Assembly: GCF_029960815.1 (NCBI RefSeq)
Contig: NZ_JASBRE010000008.1
Span: 123,138 to 187,137, forward strand
DNA from: Pseudomonas sp. AL03
Lineage (GTDB): Bacteria > Pseudomonadota > Gammaproteobacteria > Pseudomonadales > Pseudomonadaceae
Length of the DNA stretch: 64,000 nt
Direction of reading: 5' to 3'
Program-made: the position numbers and the translations under genes
The notes under the pieces: generated by a model
What the model saw: only the letters and a program-made list of their open reading frames with translations
Databases searched by the model: none
Told to the model about the DNA's origin: nothing
Shown here: positions 16,955-25,676 of the stretch, piece by piece
How the letters are laid out: the number at the start of each line of letters is the position of its first letter
How positions within the stretch are numbered: position 1 is the first letter of the stretch

Positions 16955-18307
16955 TTAAACGAACAGCGACAACAGCAGGATAAAGCCCAGCGCAACGATG
17001 GACAGGATGGTTTCCATCGCGGTCCAGGTCTTGAAGGTTTCCGCCACGGTCATGTTGAAGTACTGCTTCACCAGCCAGAAACCTGCGTCGTTGACGTGAG
17101 ACAGGATCAACGAACCGGCACCGGTCGCCAGTACCAGCAGCTCACGATTCACACCCGGAATCATCCCCACCACCGGCACCACAATGCCGGCGCCGGTAAT
17201 GGTCGCCACGGTCGCCGAACCGGTGGCGATACGGATCACCGCCGCCACCAGCCACGCCAGAAGGATTGGCGAGATCTGCGCTTCCACCGCCATGTTGCCG
17301 ATGACATTACCAACGCCGCTGGTCACCAGCATCTGCTTGAAGCCACCACCGGCGCCAATGATCAGGATGATCGCGGCGGTCGGCGCGAGGCTCGCGTCCA
17401 GCCATTTGAGAATCTGGCTGGAACCTACGCCCTGCTTGTAGCCGAAGGTGTACAGCGACAACAGCAACGCCAGCAGGAGTGCCGAAATCGGGTGACCGAT
17501 CAGGTCCATGAAGGTGCGGAAAAAGTTGCCGTCCGGCAGCACCACATCGGCAAAGGTCTTGAGCAACATCAGGAAAACCGGCGACAGCACGGTGATCAGG
17601 GTGATGGCGAAGCTCGGGAGATCGGCAGAATCGTTATCACGCGCCAGTTGATCCACCAGTTCCTGATTCGGATGGCCGGGGATGTATTTGGCAATGAAGG
17701 TGCCGTAGATCGGGCCGGCGATGATGGCCGTCGGCAACGCAACGATCAGGCCGTAGAGAATGGTTTTGCCGATGTCGGCACCGAACACGCCGATGGCGAG
17801 CAGCGGGCCCGGGTGCGGCGGAACAAGGCCGTGCACGGCCGAAAGACCGGCCAGCAATGGGATACCGATCTTGATGATCGACACGCCGGTACGCCGGGCA
17901 ACGATGAACACCAGCGGAATCAGCAGCACGAAGCCGATTTCGAAGAACAGCGGAATGCCGACCAGGAAGGCCGCGAACATCATGGCCCACTGCACCTTGT
18001 CCTTACCGAACGCGCGAATCAGCGTTTGGGCGATCTGATCCGCCCCGCCCGACTCGGCCATCATTTTGCCGAGCATGGTGCCCAGCGCCAGAATGATCCC
18101 GACGAAACCGAGCACCCCACCGAAGCCGTCCTGGAACGCCTTGATGATGGTGCCAATTGGCATGCCGGAAGTCAGCCCGAGAAAGGCTGCGGCGATGATC
18201 AGGGCGATGAAGGGGTGAAACTTGAATTTGGTGATCAGGACGATGAGTCCGATTACCGTGACCACTGCGTCTAGCAGCAGGAACGTCTCGTGGGACATGC
18301 CAAACAT
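16955..18307 (-). CDS. gntT: Gluconate permease (GntP/GntT family)
   Basis: A 450-residue, 12-14-span permease of the gluconate:H+ symporter family, with 'AFLVGIPLFFEIGFVLLIPL', 'GLVPPHPGPLLAIG', 'GAGGGFKQMLVTSGVG' and 'RIATGSATVATITGAG', all diagnostic of GntP proteins. It imports gluconate across the inner membrane. ATG 18307 has AGGAGA seven bases upstream; an in-frame codon 48 bases earlier is rejected. An AATAACAACAACAACC tract next to the ribosome site is a likely Hfq/Crc target. It lies 82 bases after gntK and has its own operator-like palindrome. Confidence 0.95.
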   Translation of the reverse strand: MFGMSHETFLLLDAVVTVIGLIVLITKFKFHPFIALIIAAAFLGLTSGMPIGTIIKAFQDGFGGVLGFVGIILALGTMLGKMMAESGGADQIAQTLIRAFGKDKVQWAMMFAAFLVGIPLFFEIGFVLLIPLVFIVARRTGVSIIKIGIPLLAGLSAVHGLVPPHPGPLLAIGVFGADIGKTILYGLIVALPTAIIAGPIYGTFIAKYIPGHPNQELVDQLARDNDSADLPSFAITLITVLSPVFLMLLKTFADVVLPDGNFFRTFMDLIGHPISALLLALLLSLYTFGYKQGVGSSQILKWLDASLAPTAAIILIIGAGGGFKQMLVTSGVGNVIGNMAVEAQISPILLAWLVAAVIRIATGSATVATITGAGIVVPVVGMIPGVNRELLVLATGAGSLILSHVNDAGFWLVKQYFNMTVAETFKTWTAMETILSIVALGFILLLSLFV

Positions 18308-18321
18308 TAGGGGTGTCTCCT

Positions 18322-18337
18322 GGTTGTTGTTGTTATT
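18322..18337 (-). promoter_or_regulatory. A-rich CA motif (Hfq/Crc-type) before gntT
   Basis: On the minus strand AATAACAACAACAACC directly precedes the gntT ribosome site AGGAGA. It contains repeated AAY units of the AANAANAA motif that Hfq with Crc uses for catabolite repression in Pseudomonas. Confidence 0.65.
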
Positions 18338-18362
18338 AAAGTGAGTAATTCGCAAGCCATCA

Positions 18363-18376
18363 AGACAGCGCTGTCT
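18363..18376. promoter_or_regulatory. GntR operator candidate 1 (before gntT)
   Basis: A perfect 14-bp palindrome, AGACAGCGCTGTCT, in the gntK-gntT gap, 56 bases upstream of the gntT start. Two 14-bp relatives (AGACAGCGCTACCT) flank gntK and gntR, so this is very probably the binding site of the local LacI-type repressor GntR. Confidence 0.75.
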
Positions 18377-18389
18377 CTTCGAGAAAAAC

Positions 18390-18923
18390 TCATACGGCGA
18401 GTTTCAGGCCGTGTTCAAGCCACCAGCGGTGTGCTTGAGCGGCCAGTTCGTCGACGCTGTGGTTCGACGCGTCGAGGGCCAGGGTCAGCGGTTCGCCAAC
18501 GGGTGATTCGAGGGTGGCGAACTGGCTGTCGATCAGTGTTGACGGCATGAAGTGCCCCGGCCGATGAGACACACGATCGGCGGCGACTTCGGGGGTCAGC
18601 TCAAGAAAAACGAAGCCCAGGCCAGGCAAGGCGCTGCGCAGACGTTCACGGTAAATGTGTTTGAGCGCCGAGCAGGTCAGCACCGGGCGCTGGCCCTTTG
18701 CGTCAATGCGGCGCAGTTCATCGCACAGGCTATCGAGCCAACCAGCACGGTCTTCGTCGTTCAGGGGGATACCCGCGCTCATCTTTTTGATATTGGCGGC
18801 AGGGTGAAAAGTGTCGCCTTCAATGGCGGTCGCGCCGCTGAGTTGGCACAAGGCCTCGCTGACGCAAGTCTTGCCGCAACCGGCAACGCCCATGATGACC
18901 AGGGCGGTGATGGGATGATTCAT
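18390..18923 (-). CDS. gntK: Gluconokinase
   Basis: A 177-residue P-loop kinase with Walker A 'GVAGCGKT' at residues 12-19, followed by 'EGDTFHP' and 'KMSAGIPLNDEDRAGWLD', the standard signature of thermoresistant gluconokinase. It phosphorylates gluconate to 6-phosphogluconate, which enters the Entner-Doudoroff route encoded further along in this window. It is divergent from gntR, with an operator-like site 18 bases before its ATG. Confidence 0.96.
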   Translation of the reverse strand: MNHPITALVIMGVAGCGKTCVSEALCQLSGATAIEGDTFHPAANIKKMSAGIPLNDEDRAGWLDSLCDELRRIDAKGQRPVLTCSALKHIYRERLRSALPGLGFVFLELTPEVAADRVSHRPGHFMPSTLIDSQFATLESPVGEPLTLALDASNHSVDELAAQAHRWWLEHGLKLAV

Positions 18924-18940
18924 GTAACACCTCAGCGCGC

Positions 18941-18954
18941 AGACAGCGCTACCT
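18941..18954. promoter_or_regulatory. GntR operator candidate 2 (before gntK)
   Basis: AGACAGCGCTACCT, identical over 14 bases to the site at 19091 and near-identical to the palindrome at 18363, placed immediately upstream of gntK. Confidence 0.75.
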
Positions 18955-19090
18955 TTGCCAGTTATGCACTAGAGCAAAAGCAGAAGTTGCCGACGCCTTC
19001 TTGTCATTTTTGTGGGTTGCAGCATGTTCGTTCCTGACGCCAAAAAACGGGGATCAGGCAAACCCCGTTCACGCATTTGCAGCTGCGTCG

Positions 19091-19104
19091 AGACAGCGCT
19101 ACCT
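19091..19104. promoter_or_regulatory. GntR operator candidate 3 (before gntR)
   Basis: AGACAGCGCTACCT, 34 bases upstream of the gntR start, in the right place for autorepression of gntR and shared control of the divergent gntK promoter. Confidence 0.75.
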
Positions 19105-19137
19105 TAGTGCCTCGAATTTTGTTTGGCAAGCCGTCCG

Positions 19138-20169
19138 ATGATCTCTCCTAAAAACGATAAAAATACGCGCACCACTGGCCGCCCCACCTTGAACGAAGTC
19201 GCGCGCCTGGCCGGTGTCAGCCCGATCACCGCCTCTCGCGCCCTGCGCGGGGTCAGTACCGTGGCCACCGAACTGGTGGAAAAAGTCCAGAAAGCCGCCC
19301 TCGACCTCAACTACGTGGTCAACCCTGCCGCCCGCGCGTTAGCCTCGGCCCAGAGCCATTCGGTGGTGGTGTTGGTGCCGTCACTGTCCAATTTATTGTT
19401 TATCGACACGCTGGAAGCCATTCATCAGATTTTGCGCCCCAAGGGCTTCGAAGTGCTGATCGGCAACTTCCACTACTCCCGCGACGAAGAAGAAAACCTG
19501 CTGCGCAATTACATGGCGTATCAGCCGCGCGGTTTGCTGCTGACCGGTTTCGACCGCACTGAAAGTTCACGCCGGATGATCGAAGCCAGCAACATTCCCT
19601 GCGTGTACATGATGGAGCTGGACAGCGCCGCCGGCCTCAATTGCGTGGGGTTTTCGCAACTCGCTGCCGGCGAGACAGCGGCCGAGCATTTGCTGTCACG
19701 CGGTCGTAAACGCCTGGCCTACATCGGTGCGCAGCTGGATCAACGCACGTTGCTGCGCGGCGAAGGTTTCCGCAAAGCCCTGCAAAAGGCCGGTTTGTAT
19801 GACCCTGATCTGGAAGTGCTGACACCTCGCGCCTCCTCCGTCGGCCTCGGTGGCGAACTGTTCCTGCAGCTGATCGCCAGTCATCCCGATGTCGATGCCA
19901 TCTTCTTCGGCAACGACGACCTGGCCCAGGGCGCACTGCTCGAAGCCATGCGCTACGGGATCAAAATCCCCGAACAAGTGGCGATCCTCGGCTTCAACGA
20001 CCTGCCGGCCTCGGCCCACATGGTCCCGCGTCTGAGCAGCATCAGCACCCCGCGCGAGGCGATTGGCCGGCGCGCAGCGGAGCAGATGCTGACCTTGATG
20101 GCCGGCAACACGGTGGCGAAACCGGTGCAGGACATGGGGTTTGAGTTGAAGGTGCGTGAAAGTACCTGA
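19138..20169 (+). CDS. gntR: Gluconate utilisation repressor GntR (LacI family)
   Basis: A 343-residue LacI-type repressor: a helix-turn-helix at about residues 18-37 ('TLNEVARLAGVSPITASRAL') and hinge 'LNYVVNPAARALA', then a periplasmic-binding-like sensor domain to the end. The ATG 19138 is chosen to match the family length; a TTG 15 bases earlier is possible and the ribosome site is weak. It sits beside gntK/gntT and three copies of one operator motif. 6-phosphogluconate or gluconate is the expected inducer from the family. Confidence 0.92.
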   Translation: MISPKNDKNTRTTGRPTLNEVARLAGVSPITASRALRGVSTVATELVEKVQKAALDLNYVVNPAARALASAQSHSVVVLVPSLSNLLFIDTLEAIHQILRPKGFEVLIGNFHYSRDEEENLLRNYMAYQPRGLLLTGFDRTESSRRMIEASNIPCVYMMELDSAAGLNCVGFSQLAAGETAAEHLLSRGRKRLAYIGAQLDQRTLLRGEGFRKALQKAGLYDPDLEVLTPRASSVGLGGELFLQLIASHPDVDAIFFGNDDLAQGALLEAMRYGIKIPEQVAILGFNDLPASAHMVPRLSSISTPREAIGRRAAEQMLTLMAGNTVAKPVQDMGFELKVREST

Positions 20170-20176
20170 CACTGTT

Positions 20177-20209
20177 TGATCGTTCCCACGCAGAACGTGG
20201 GAATGATCG
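20177..20209. repeat. GATCGTTCCCACGC palindromic repeat, short form (copy 2)
   Basis: TGATCGTTCCCACG and CGTGGGAATGATCG form one hairpin without the internal spacer of the long copies. It lies between the converging gntR and LysR-type gene ends and may serve as their transcript end. Confidence 0.8.
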
Positions 20210-20219
20210 GTGTGCAGCG

Positions 20220-21092
20220 TCAACGCCCCATCAACTCCACAAACGCCAACGCCCCTTTCTGCAACGGCTGGCTCTTGAGCCACACCGCATGCACCGGCAG
20301 CACCAACCCGTTCTCGATGTTGCGGAAGCTCAGGCGCTTGAGCCTTCCAGCATCGAGCCACGGCTGGACCACCGACAGCGGAAAATTGCCCCAGCCCAAT
20401 CCGGCTTCGACCATTTCCAGCGCCATCGTCAACGTGTCGGTGCGCCAGTAAGACTCGGCCACCAGTGGCCGGATTTCGCTGATCGGCAGGTCGCGGCTGG
20501 CGACGATGATTTGCCGTACGCGGACCAAATCTTCGAGATACAAATCCTGGCCTTGAAGCAACGGATTGTCCGCCGCCAGCGTGGCGATCATCCGTTCGGT
20601 GCCGACGAACTGGAACCGCTCCAGCACGCTCATGCTCAGCCCGGCGAACGCCAGGCAAACGCTGACCCGGCCGCTGTGGAGCATCGCCAGCACATCATCC
20701 TGCGGCGCGCTGAGCACTTCGATTTCCAGTAGAGGATGACGCTCGGCGATGACCTTGATCGCCGCCATCACGCGGCCCTTGTCGATGTCCGCCACCACCC
20801 CGATCGACAACTTGCTTTCCAGCCCCAGCGACAGCTCGACCGCATGCACTTGCAGCTGTTTGAGCTGCTCGGCAATCAGTCGCGCATGCGGCACCAATGC
20901 GCAGGCCATCGCCGTCGGCACCGGCTCGCGATGGCTGCGATCAAACAGTGGATAACCGAGTTCGGCTTCCAGGTTGGCGATGCCCATGCTCACCGCCGAC
21001 GGCACTTTACCTAGCGCCCGGGCGGCAGCGGAAAACGAGCCGCGTTCGATCACCGCGAGGAACAACTCGATGCTGTCGCTGTTGAAATTCAT
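20220..21092 (-). CDS. LysR-type transcriptional regulator next to a PACE efflux gene
   Basis: A 290-residue LysR regulator with a winged HTH at about residues 17-36 ('GSFSAAARALGKVPSAVSMGIANLEAELG' region) and a type-2 periplasmic-like effector domain. AGGA lies six bases before the chosen ATG 21092. It is divergent from the PACE exporter gene with a 121-base shared upstream region. That is the classic layout for a LysR protein controlling its neighbour, as seen for AceR/AceI. The effector is unknown. Confidence 0.9.
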   Translation of the reverse strand: MNFNSDSIELFLAVIERGSFSAAARALGKVPSAVSMGIANLEAELGYPLFDRSHREPVPTAMACALVPHARLIAEQLKQLQVHAVELSLGLESKLSIGVVADIDKGRVMAAIKVIAERHPLLEIEVLSAPQDDVLAMLHSGRVSVCLAFAGLSMSVLERFQFVGTERMIATLAADNPLLQGQDLYLEDLVRVRQIIVASRDLPISEIRPLVAESYWRTDTLTMALEMVEAGLGWGNFPLSVVQPWLDAGRLKRLSFRNIENGLVLPVHAVWLKSQPLQKGALAFVELMGR

Positions 21093-21213
21093 CCGTCGTC
21101 CTATCAATAAAACTGAAAGCTAATGACTTTTTCTGTCAGCCCTATTGAAGCTATCTTTCGTCGCCTTCGCCAGTGCTCCTGGCTTCAAGTTGGCAAGAAA
21201 GAGGCAACCCCCC

Positions 21214-21645
21214 ATGCAAGGCGTTAAACGAAAACTGCTCTACGTGTCCCTTTACGAGGTCATCGGCATGACATTCTCGGCCTTGGGGCTGGCATTGTTG
21301 TCCGGCACCTCGCCCGGCAGCACTGGCCCGTTGGCAGTGATCATCACCACCATTGCGGTGACCTGGAACTTCATCTACACCACGCTGTTCGAGCGCTGGG
21401 AAAGTCGTCAGCCTTCGCGAACCCGCACCGTTAAACGGCGCATCGCCCATGCCGTGGGTTTTCAACTAACCTTGATAGTGTTCCTCATCCCGTTGATCGC
21501 CTGGTGGATGAACATCAGCCTGGTGCAAGCCTTCCTGCTGGACGCGGCGCTGATCATTTTCATCCCGTGCTACACCTTCGCCTTCAACTGGTTGTTTGAT
21601 CGCACGTTTGGTTTGCCAATGTCGGCGCTGCCGGATCCGGTTTGA
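21214..21645 (+). CDS. PACE-family (AceI-like) multidrug/biocide efflux transporter
   Basis: A 143-residue, four-span protein built of two bacterial transmembrane pair domains. The first motif is 'KRKLLYVSLYEVIGMTFSALGLALLSG' and the second 'KRRIAHAVGFQLTLIVFLIPLIAWWMN', with 'WNFIYTTLFERWE' and 'YTFAFNWLFDRTFG' closing each pair. PACE proteins export short diamines and biocides such as chlorhexidine by proton exchange. ATG 21214 with GAGG upstream is preferred over an earlier codon that would add a non-conserved 23 residues. Confidence 0.88.
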   Translation: MQGVKRKLLYVSLYEVIGMTFSALGLALLSGTSPGSTGPLAVIITTIAVTWNFIYTTLFERWESRQPSRTRTVKRRIAHAVGFQLTLIVFLIPLIAWWMNISLVQAFLLDAALIIFIPCYTFAFNWLFDRTFGLPMSALPDPV

Positions 21646-21701
21646 AAACGCTGAATGTCTGTTAGATTCCTGAAGCGTCGAATCGCTAACGGAGTAGCTC
21701 A

Positions 21702-22334
21702 ATGGAACACGCACTGAAGATTCTGGGAAAAGCCTCGTCAATCAACGTCCGAAAAGTCCTGTGGACCTGTGAGGAACTGGGTGTTGCCTATGAACGTGAG
21801 GACTGGGGCGGCGGTTATGCGTCGACCCACACGCCGGAGTTTCTCAGGTTCAATCCCAATGCTCAGGTGCCGGTGATCATCGACGATGCGGGCGTGTTGT
21901 GGGAGTCCAACACCATCTGCCGCTATCTGGCCGGCAAACACCACAACACCGATCTGTTACCGCACGAACCGGCGGCGCGCGCTCGGGTAGAGCAGTGGAT
22001 GGATTGGCAAGCGACCGAACTCAATGCCTCCTGGAGCTACGCGTTCACAGCGTTGGTGCGCAAAGATCCGGAGTTCCAGGACCCGCATCACATTACCGCT
22101 GGCGTACGCAGCTGGAATCAGAAGATGGGCATCCTCGAGCATCAGCTCGCGACCACCAAAGCGTATGTCGCCGGGCCACACTTCACGCTGGCGGACATCG
22201 TCATCGGGCTGTCGGTCAACCGCTGGTTGATGACACCGATGGAGCGCCCCGACTACCCCGCCATCGACGAGTATTTTCAACGATTGGCACAACGCCCGGG
22301 ATTCCTCAAACACGGCTGCAATGGCCTGGCTTGA
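21702..22334 (+). CDS. Glutathione S-transferase family protein
   Basis: A 210-residue GST: thioredoxin-like N-domain (about 5-80) with 'SSINVRKVLWTCEELGVAYERED' and the cis-Pro segment 'NPNAQVPVII', then glutathione-contact 'WESNTICRYLAG', and an all-helical C-domain with 'FTLADIVIGLSVNRW'. It would conjugate glutathione to electrophiles or reduce organic peroxides in the cytoplasm. CGGAG precedes the ATG. Substrate unknown; the gene appears monocistronic. Confidence 0.9.
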   Translation: MEHALKILGKASSINVRKVLWTCEELGVAYEREDWGGGYASTHTPEFLRFNPNAQVPVIIDDAGVLWESNTICRYLAGKHHNTDLLPHEPAARARVEQWMDWQATELNASWSYAFTALVRKDPEFQDPHHITAGVRSWNQKMGILEHQLATTKAYVAGPHFTLADIVIGLSVNRWLMTPMERPDYPAIDEYFQRLAQRPGFLKHGCNGLA

Positions 22335-22415
22335 GCGGCTTCCGCGCTACCCGACCCACATCCATGCGGGTGTGGTCGGCAAGTTTCTCGCTTCGCTTTA
22401 AAAAGTGCGGAAATC

Positions 22416-22449
22416 AATAAAAAAGGTCCCTTCGAGGAACCCTTTTCAA
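22416..22449 (-). terminator. Intrinsic terminator after the PAS chemoreceptor gene
   Basis: Minus strand AAAAGGGTTCC and GGGACCTTTTTT make an imperfect stem with a TCGA-containing loop and a T-run, 11 bases beyond the chemoreceptor stop. An A-run on the other side could also serve the converging GST gene. Confidence 0.65.
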
Positions 22450-22459
22450 TTTGCCGCGA

Positions 22460-23779
22460 TCAACTTATCTGCAAGGTCGAGTTGAACTGACTGATCGCAT
22501 CCACCACATGCCGCGATCCTTGTTGAATCTCCAGAATCACTGCTCCCGCCTCGTTCGCCAGTTCCACCCCAAGACCGGTTCGACTCAAACTCGACTGCAT
22601 GCTCGACACCGCACTCAATGACAAATCATGGTTCTTGCGTACCACTTCAACGATCTCCAGCGTTGCCTGGCTCGTTCGTGCCGCAAGGCTGCGAACTTCA
22701 TCGGCAACTACCGCGAACCCGCGCCCGTGCTCCCCGGCGCGGGCTGCTTCAATCGCCGCGTTGAGCGCCAGCAGGTTGGTCTGATCGGCAATTCCGCGAA
22801 TGGTCTGAACGATGGTGCCGATGATGTCGGACTGTTTGCTGACGGCATCAATGCTCAGCGCCGCTTCATTCAAGTCTTTGGAAATGTCCTGGATGATCTG
22901 CACCGTTTGCTGTACCACCAGAGAACCTTTCTGCGCACAGGCGTCGTTTTGAACCGAGGTACTGTGGGCCGACTCCGCGGCGGTTTGCAGGGTGGTCACC
23001 TGATCGGTGATGTCGCTGGCGAACTTGACCACTTTGTACAATCGACCCTTGGTGTCAAACAGCGGGTTGTAGGAGGCCTCCAGGAAAACCGTATGACCCT
23101 GCTTATCTTTGCGCTCGAAACGGTGCGAGTGATATTCGCCGCGATTGAGTGAAGCCCAGAACGCTTTATAGGCCTGCGATTCGGCTTCACCACGATGGCA
23201 AAACAGACTGTGGTGTTGTCCAACCACTTCGTTGAGCGAGTAATGCATCGTCTTCAAGAAGTTTTCGTTGGCCGAGATGACGTTGCCATCCGGGGTGAAT
23301 TCGACCACGGCCATGGAACGACCGATCGCCGCGAGCATGCTCTCGCTTTCGTGTTCCTTGTCGGCCCTGGCTGAGATATCAGTGGCGACCTTGATCACAC
23401 TCCGGACCTGACGATCAGCGCCGAACACTGGCATATAGCTGGCTTCAAGCCACATCTCCTTGCCGCTCTTGTTCAAGCGCAAGAAGGTCCCGCTCACCGG
23501 TTCGCCACGGGCAAGGTCACGCCACAACTTGGCATAGGCATCGCTTCGATAAAACGCTTCTTCGCAGAATATCCGGTGATGTTTTCCGCGCACGTCTTCG
23601 GCGCTATAACCCATGGCACTGCAAAAGTTGTCGTTGGCATCGAGCACGATACCTTCGGGGGTGAACTCAATCATCGCCATCGAGCGGCTGACCGCGGCCA
23701 ACTTCGCGTTAGCCTCGGTCAGCGCGCAACTGAATCGTTCGATTTCCAGCAGGTCAGTCTTGTGACGTCGATTAAACAT
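22460..23779 (-). CDS. Soluble double-PAS methyl-accepting chemotaxis protein (BdlA-like)
   Basis: A 439-residue protein with two PAS domains in tandem (about residues 28-145 and 150-270), each with the repeated 'MEFTPEG..LDANDNF'-type start and an 'LEASYxPxF' stretch, followed by a short signalling domain with the hairpin '[20 protein letters not shown]' and '[15 protein letters not shown]'. No membrane span or HAMP is present, so it is cytoplasmic. The layout resembles the biofilm-dispersal sensor BdlA and Aer-type receptors; redox or heme/flavin sensing is inference. Start 23779 has GAAGG upstream. Confidence 0.9.
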   Translation of the reverse strand: MFNRRHKTDLLEIERFSCALTEANAKLAAVSRSMAMIEFTPEGIVLDANDNFCSAMGYSAEDVRGKHHRIFCEEAFYRSDAYAKLWRDLARGEPVSGTFLRLNKSGKEMWLEASYMPVFGADRQVRSVIKVATDISARADKEHESESMLAAIGRSMAVVEFTPDGNVISANENFLKTMHYSLNEVVGQHHSLFCHRGEAESQAYKAFWASLNRGEYHSHRFERKDKQGHTVFLEASYNPLFDTKGRLYKVVKFASDITDQVTTLQTAAESAHSTSVQNDACAQKGSLVVQQTVQIIQDISKDLNEAALSIDAVSKQSDIIGTIVQTIRGIADQTNLLALNAAIEAARAGEHGRGFAVVADEVRSLAARTSQATLEIVEVVRKNHDLSLSAVSSMQSSLSRTGLGVELANEAGAVILEIQQGSRHVVDAISQFNSTLQIS

Positions 23780-24196
23780 GGTCGTATCACCTTCAGCGCG
23801 GTCTTTTGTTTGATGAAAGTTCTTTGGTCTTTCAACGACTCCACCACTACGTTCCAAGGAACAGGCACACGCATCCCTCCACCGGAAGGACTGGGTCAGG
23901 TGATCAATGATGTTTAATTGGAGAGTCCATGCAGCGACGCTCTTATCAAGACATCCTTCTCTTGATAGCCCAGGATCGAGCCAGCCTTAACGTTCTGATA
24001 AATCGCTCCATTGACCGGACAGCTCCATGTTGTTCAGTGTCGGTGCCTTGGGTTGCGCACGCTCTTAACGTGTATGACGGCCTTCACATACTGGTCGACA
24101 TAGTTAGTCACGAGTCAGCATAGACAGGCGAGGCAGGTAAGCAAGGCCACTAGTCGGCCAGTATCGAGGACAAAATCGGTTCAGCGTCGGTTTGAG
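23780..24196. other. Gene-poor stretch
   Basis: No convincing gene. A 64-codon frame at 23929-24123 has a fair ribosome site but no recognisable pattern. A TCAAGA...TCTTGA dyad lies at 23946-23965. The stretch ends in a LysR remnant, so it is probably decaying DNA. Confidence 0.4.
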
Positions 24197-24409
24197 TCAT
24201 TTCTCGGCAAGCAGACTCATCAGCGCCTGCACCGCCGCCGAGGGTGGCTTGTTCGCAGCGACCACCAAGGCAAATTCGCGATCGATACGCGGCGTCACGG
24301 GCACTATGCGCAGGCCTTGGCGCAAGGTGTCGATTTCTTCTCGGTGGGCAATATCGAAGTAATGGGGCATGGCGTTGCTCAGATCGGGGGCCAGTCCCCT
24401 TCTGTGCAA
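24197..24409 (-). pseudogene. LysR-type regulator, C-terminal remnant
   Basis: About 70 codons resembling the end of a LysR effector-binding domain ('GLRIVPVTPRIDREFALVV' followed by a terminal helix 'AAVQALMSLLAEK'), ending at a proper stop. The HTH and most of the sensor domain are missing, and upstream bases show no continuation in any frame. A broken relic is the simplest reading; an unrelated short gene cannot be excluded. Confidence 0.5.
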
Positions 24410-24458
24410 TGGCGCAGGGTTTTCTTGCAGATTATTTGGTTATTTCGTTAGAAGCAGC

Positions 24459-24481
24459 GGGAGCCCGAGGGCCGGGCTCCC
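24459..24481. terminator. Hairpin downstream of the lysine-rich miniprotein gene
   Basis: GGGAGCCCG and CGGGCTCCC form a 9-bp stem with a 5-base loop, 12 bases past the stop of the minus-strand lysine-rich gene. The T-tract is weak. Confidence 0.5.
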
Positions 24482-24492
24482 TTGTCACGGGA

Positions 24493-24603
24493 TCAATGAC
24501 CGAACACATCCACCTTCTTGGCCTTCTTGTCGGCGCGTTTTTCATCGGCGGTTTTTGCCGGCTTCTTCTTTGCTGCTTTTTTTGAATCCATGCCTTTGGC
24601 CAT
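24493..24603 (-). CDS. 36-residue lysine-rich protein
   Basis: ATG 24603 with GGAG about eight bases upstream begins a 36-residue, very basic protein (pattern K-K-A-A-K-K-K-P-A-K, then 'DEKRADKKAKKVDVFGH'). It resembles short Lys/Ala tails that bind nucleic acid or polyphosphate, such as AlgP/histone-H1-like tails, but no family is certain. It is divergent from a GNAT gene. A longer frame upstream exists but lacks a ribosome site. Confidence 0.6.
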   Translation of the reverse strand: MAKGMDSKKAAKKKPAKTADEKRADKKAKKVDVFGH

Positions 24604-24706
24604 GATACGTACTCCACTCATACGGGATGTGAGATCAGGTATACACCTATCGCTGCGTGCGCGTTCTTTTATAATCGCCCGCTTTGTGCACCGACAGTCG
24701 AAGACC

Positions 24707-25123
24707 ATGCCCAATACCCAATACACCTTGCTCACCGAGCCTTTATGGCCCTTGATGAACAAGTTTTATCGCGCTCACCAATCGTCGATGAAAGCGGTCC
24801 GGGACGCTCAACTCTGGGTGGCCAGGCGCAACGAGATCATTGGGGCACTGTGTTTGCGACCGGTGGCGGACGGGCATTGGCTGACGGGTTTGTTTGTCGA
24901 TCCAGCCTGCCGTGAACAGGGAATCGCTGCGGCGTTGATCGCCGAGGCGCTCAAGGACCTCGAAGGCCCGGTGTGGCTGTTTTGTCATCCGGACCTGCGC
25001 GGGTTTTATGAACGTCGTGGTTTTACCTTCGACCCGCCACTGCCCTACTCCATGGCCGAACGCTTGAGCCGTTACGCACGCAGCAAGCCGATGATCGCCA
25101 TGGGTATGAAACCGTCTGGATGA
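24707..25123 (+). CDS. GNAT family N-acetyltransferase
   Basis: A 138-residue GNAT with 'LTGLFVDPACREQGIAAALIAEAL' (acetyl-CoA loop R-x-x-G-x-A at about 71-76) and 'FCHPDLRGFYERRGFTF'. TATAAT at 24670-24675 is a good -10 box 32 bases before the ATG. Upstream in-frame codons are antisense to the lysine-rich gene and are rejected. The ribosome site is weak. The acetyl acceptor is unknown. Confidence 0.82.
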   Translation: MPNTQYTLLTEPLWPLMNKFYRAHQSSMKAVRDAQLWVARRNEIIGALCLRPVADGHWLTGLFVDPACREQGIAAALIAEALKDLEGPVWLFCHPDLRGFYERRGFTFDPPLPYSMAERLSRYARSKPMIAMGMKPSG

Positions 25124-25136
25124 TTCACGGAGTGTG

Positions 25137-25676
25137 TCAGTCGTCTGCATTAGGATCGAGATCCGGAAACATCACGTCGGTAAACCCGAACTTGCTGAAG
25201 TCACCGATGCGCGACGGGTACAACCGCCCGATCAGGTGATCGCATTCATGCTGCACAACCCGCGCATGAAACCCCGAGGCGATGCGCATGATCGGCTGCC
25301 CCTTGGGATCAAAACCTTCGTAACGAATGTGCTGATAGCGATCCACCGCGCCGCGCAGGCCGGGCACCGAGAGGCAGCCTTCGAAACCCTCTTCCAGTGT
25401 CGGGGTCAAGGGCGTAATCAGCGGGTTGATCAGAATCGTCTGCGGCACGGCCTCGGCATCCGGATAACGCTCGCTGTGCTCGAAACCGAAGATCACCAGT
25501 TGCAGATCGACGCCGATCTGCGGTGCAGCCAGGCCAACGCCACCGACGCTTTCCATGGTCTGGAACATGTCGTCGATCAGTTGCCACAGCTCGGGGCTGT
25601 CGAACATTTCGGCGGGCACCGGCGGGGCAATGCGCAGTAGGCGCTCGTCGCCCATTTTCAGAATTTCACGGATCAT
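25137..25676 (-). CDS. def: Peptide deformylase
   Basis: A 179-residue deformylase with all three motifs: GVGLAAPQ (46-53), EGCLS (99-103, metal ligand Cys101) and HECDH (143-147, two His ligands and catalytic Glu144). It removes the formyl group from new proteins. Position HExDH is Cys rather than the more common Leu at the second variable site, which should be tolerated. The ATG overlaps the stop of the YihY gene (ATGA). This is probably a second deformylase, since the def beside fmt is not in this context. Confidence 0.93.
   Translation of the reverse strand: MIREILKMGDERLLRIAPPVPAEMFDSPELWQLIDDMFQTMESVGGVGLAAPQIGVDLQLVIFGFEHSERYPDAEAVPQTILINPLITPLTPTLEEGFEGCLSVPGLRGAVDRYQHIRYEGFDPKGQPIMRIASGFHARVVQHECDHLIGRLYPSRIGDFSKFGFTDVMFPDLDPNADD

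Noticed and set aside
23929..24123. A 64-codon frame with GGAGA before its ATG
   Set aside because: No hydrophobic segment, domain or neighbouring logic; the stretch looks like decaying DNA. Kept only as a note.
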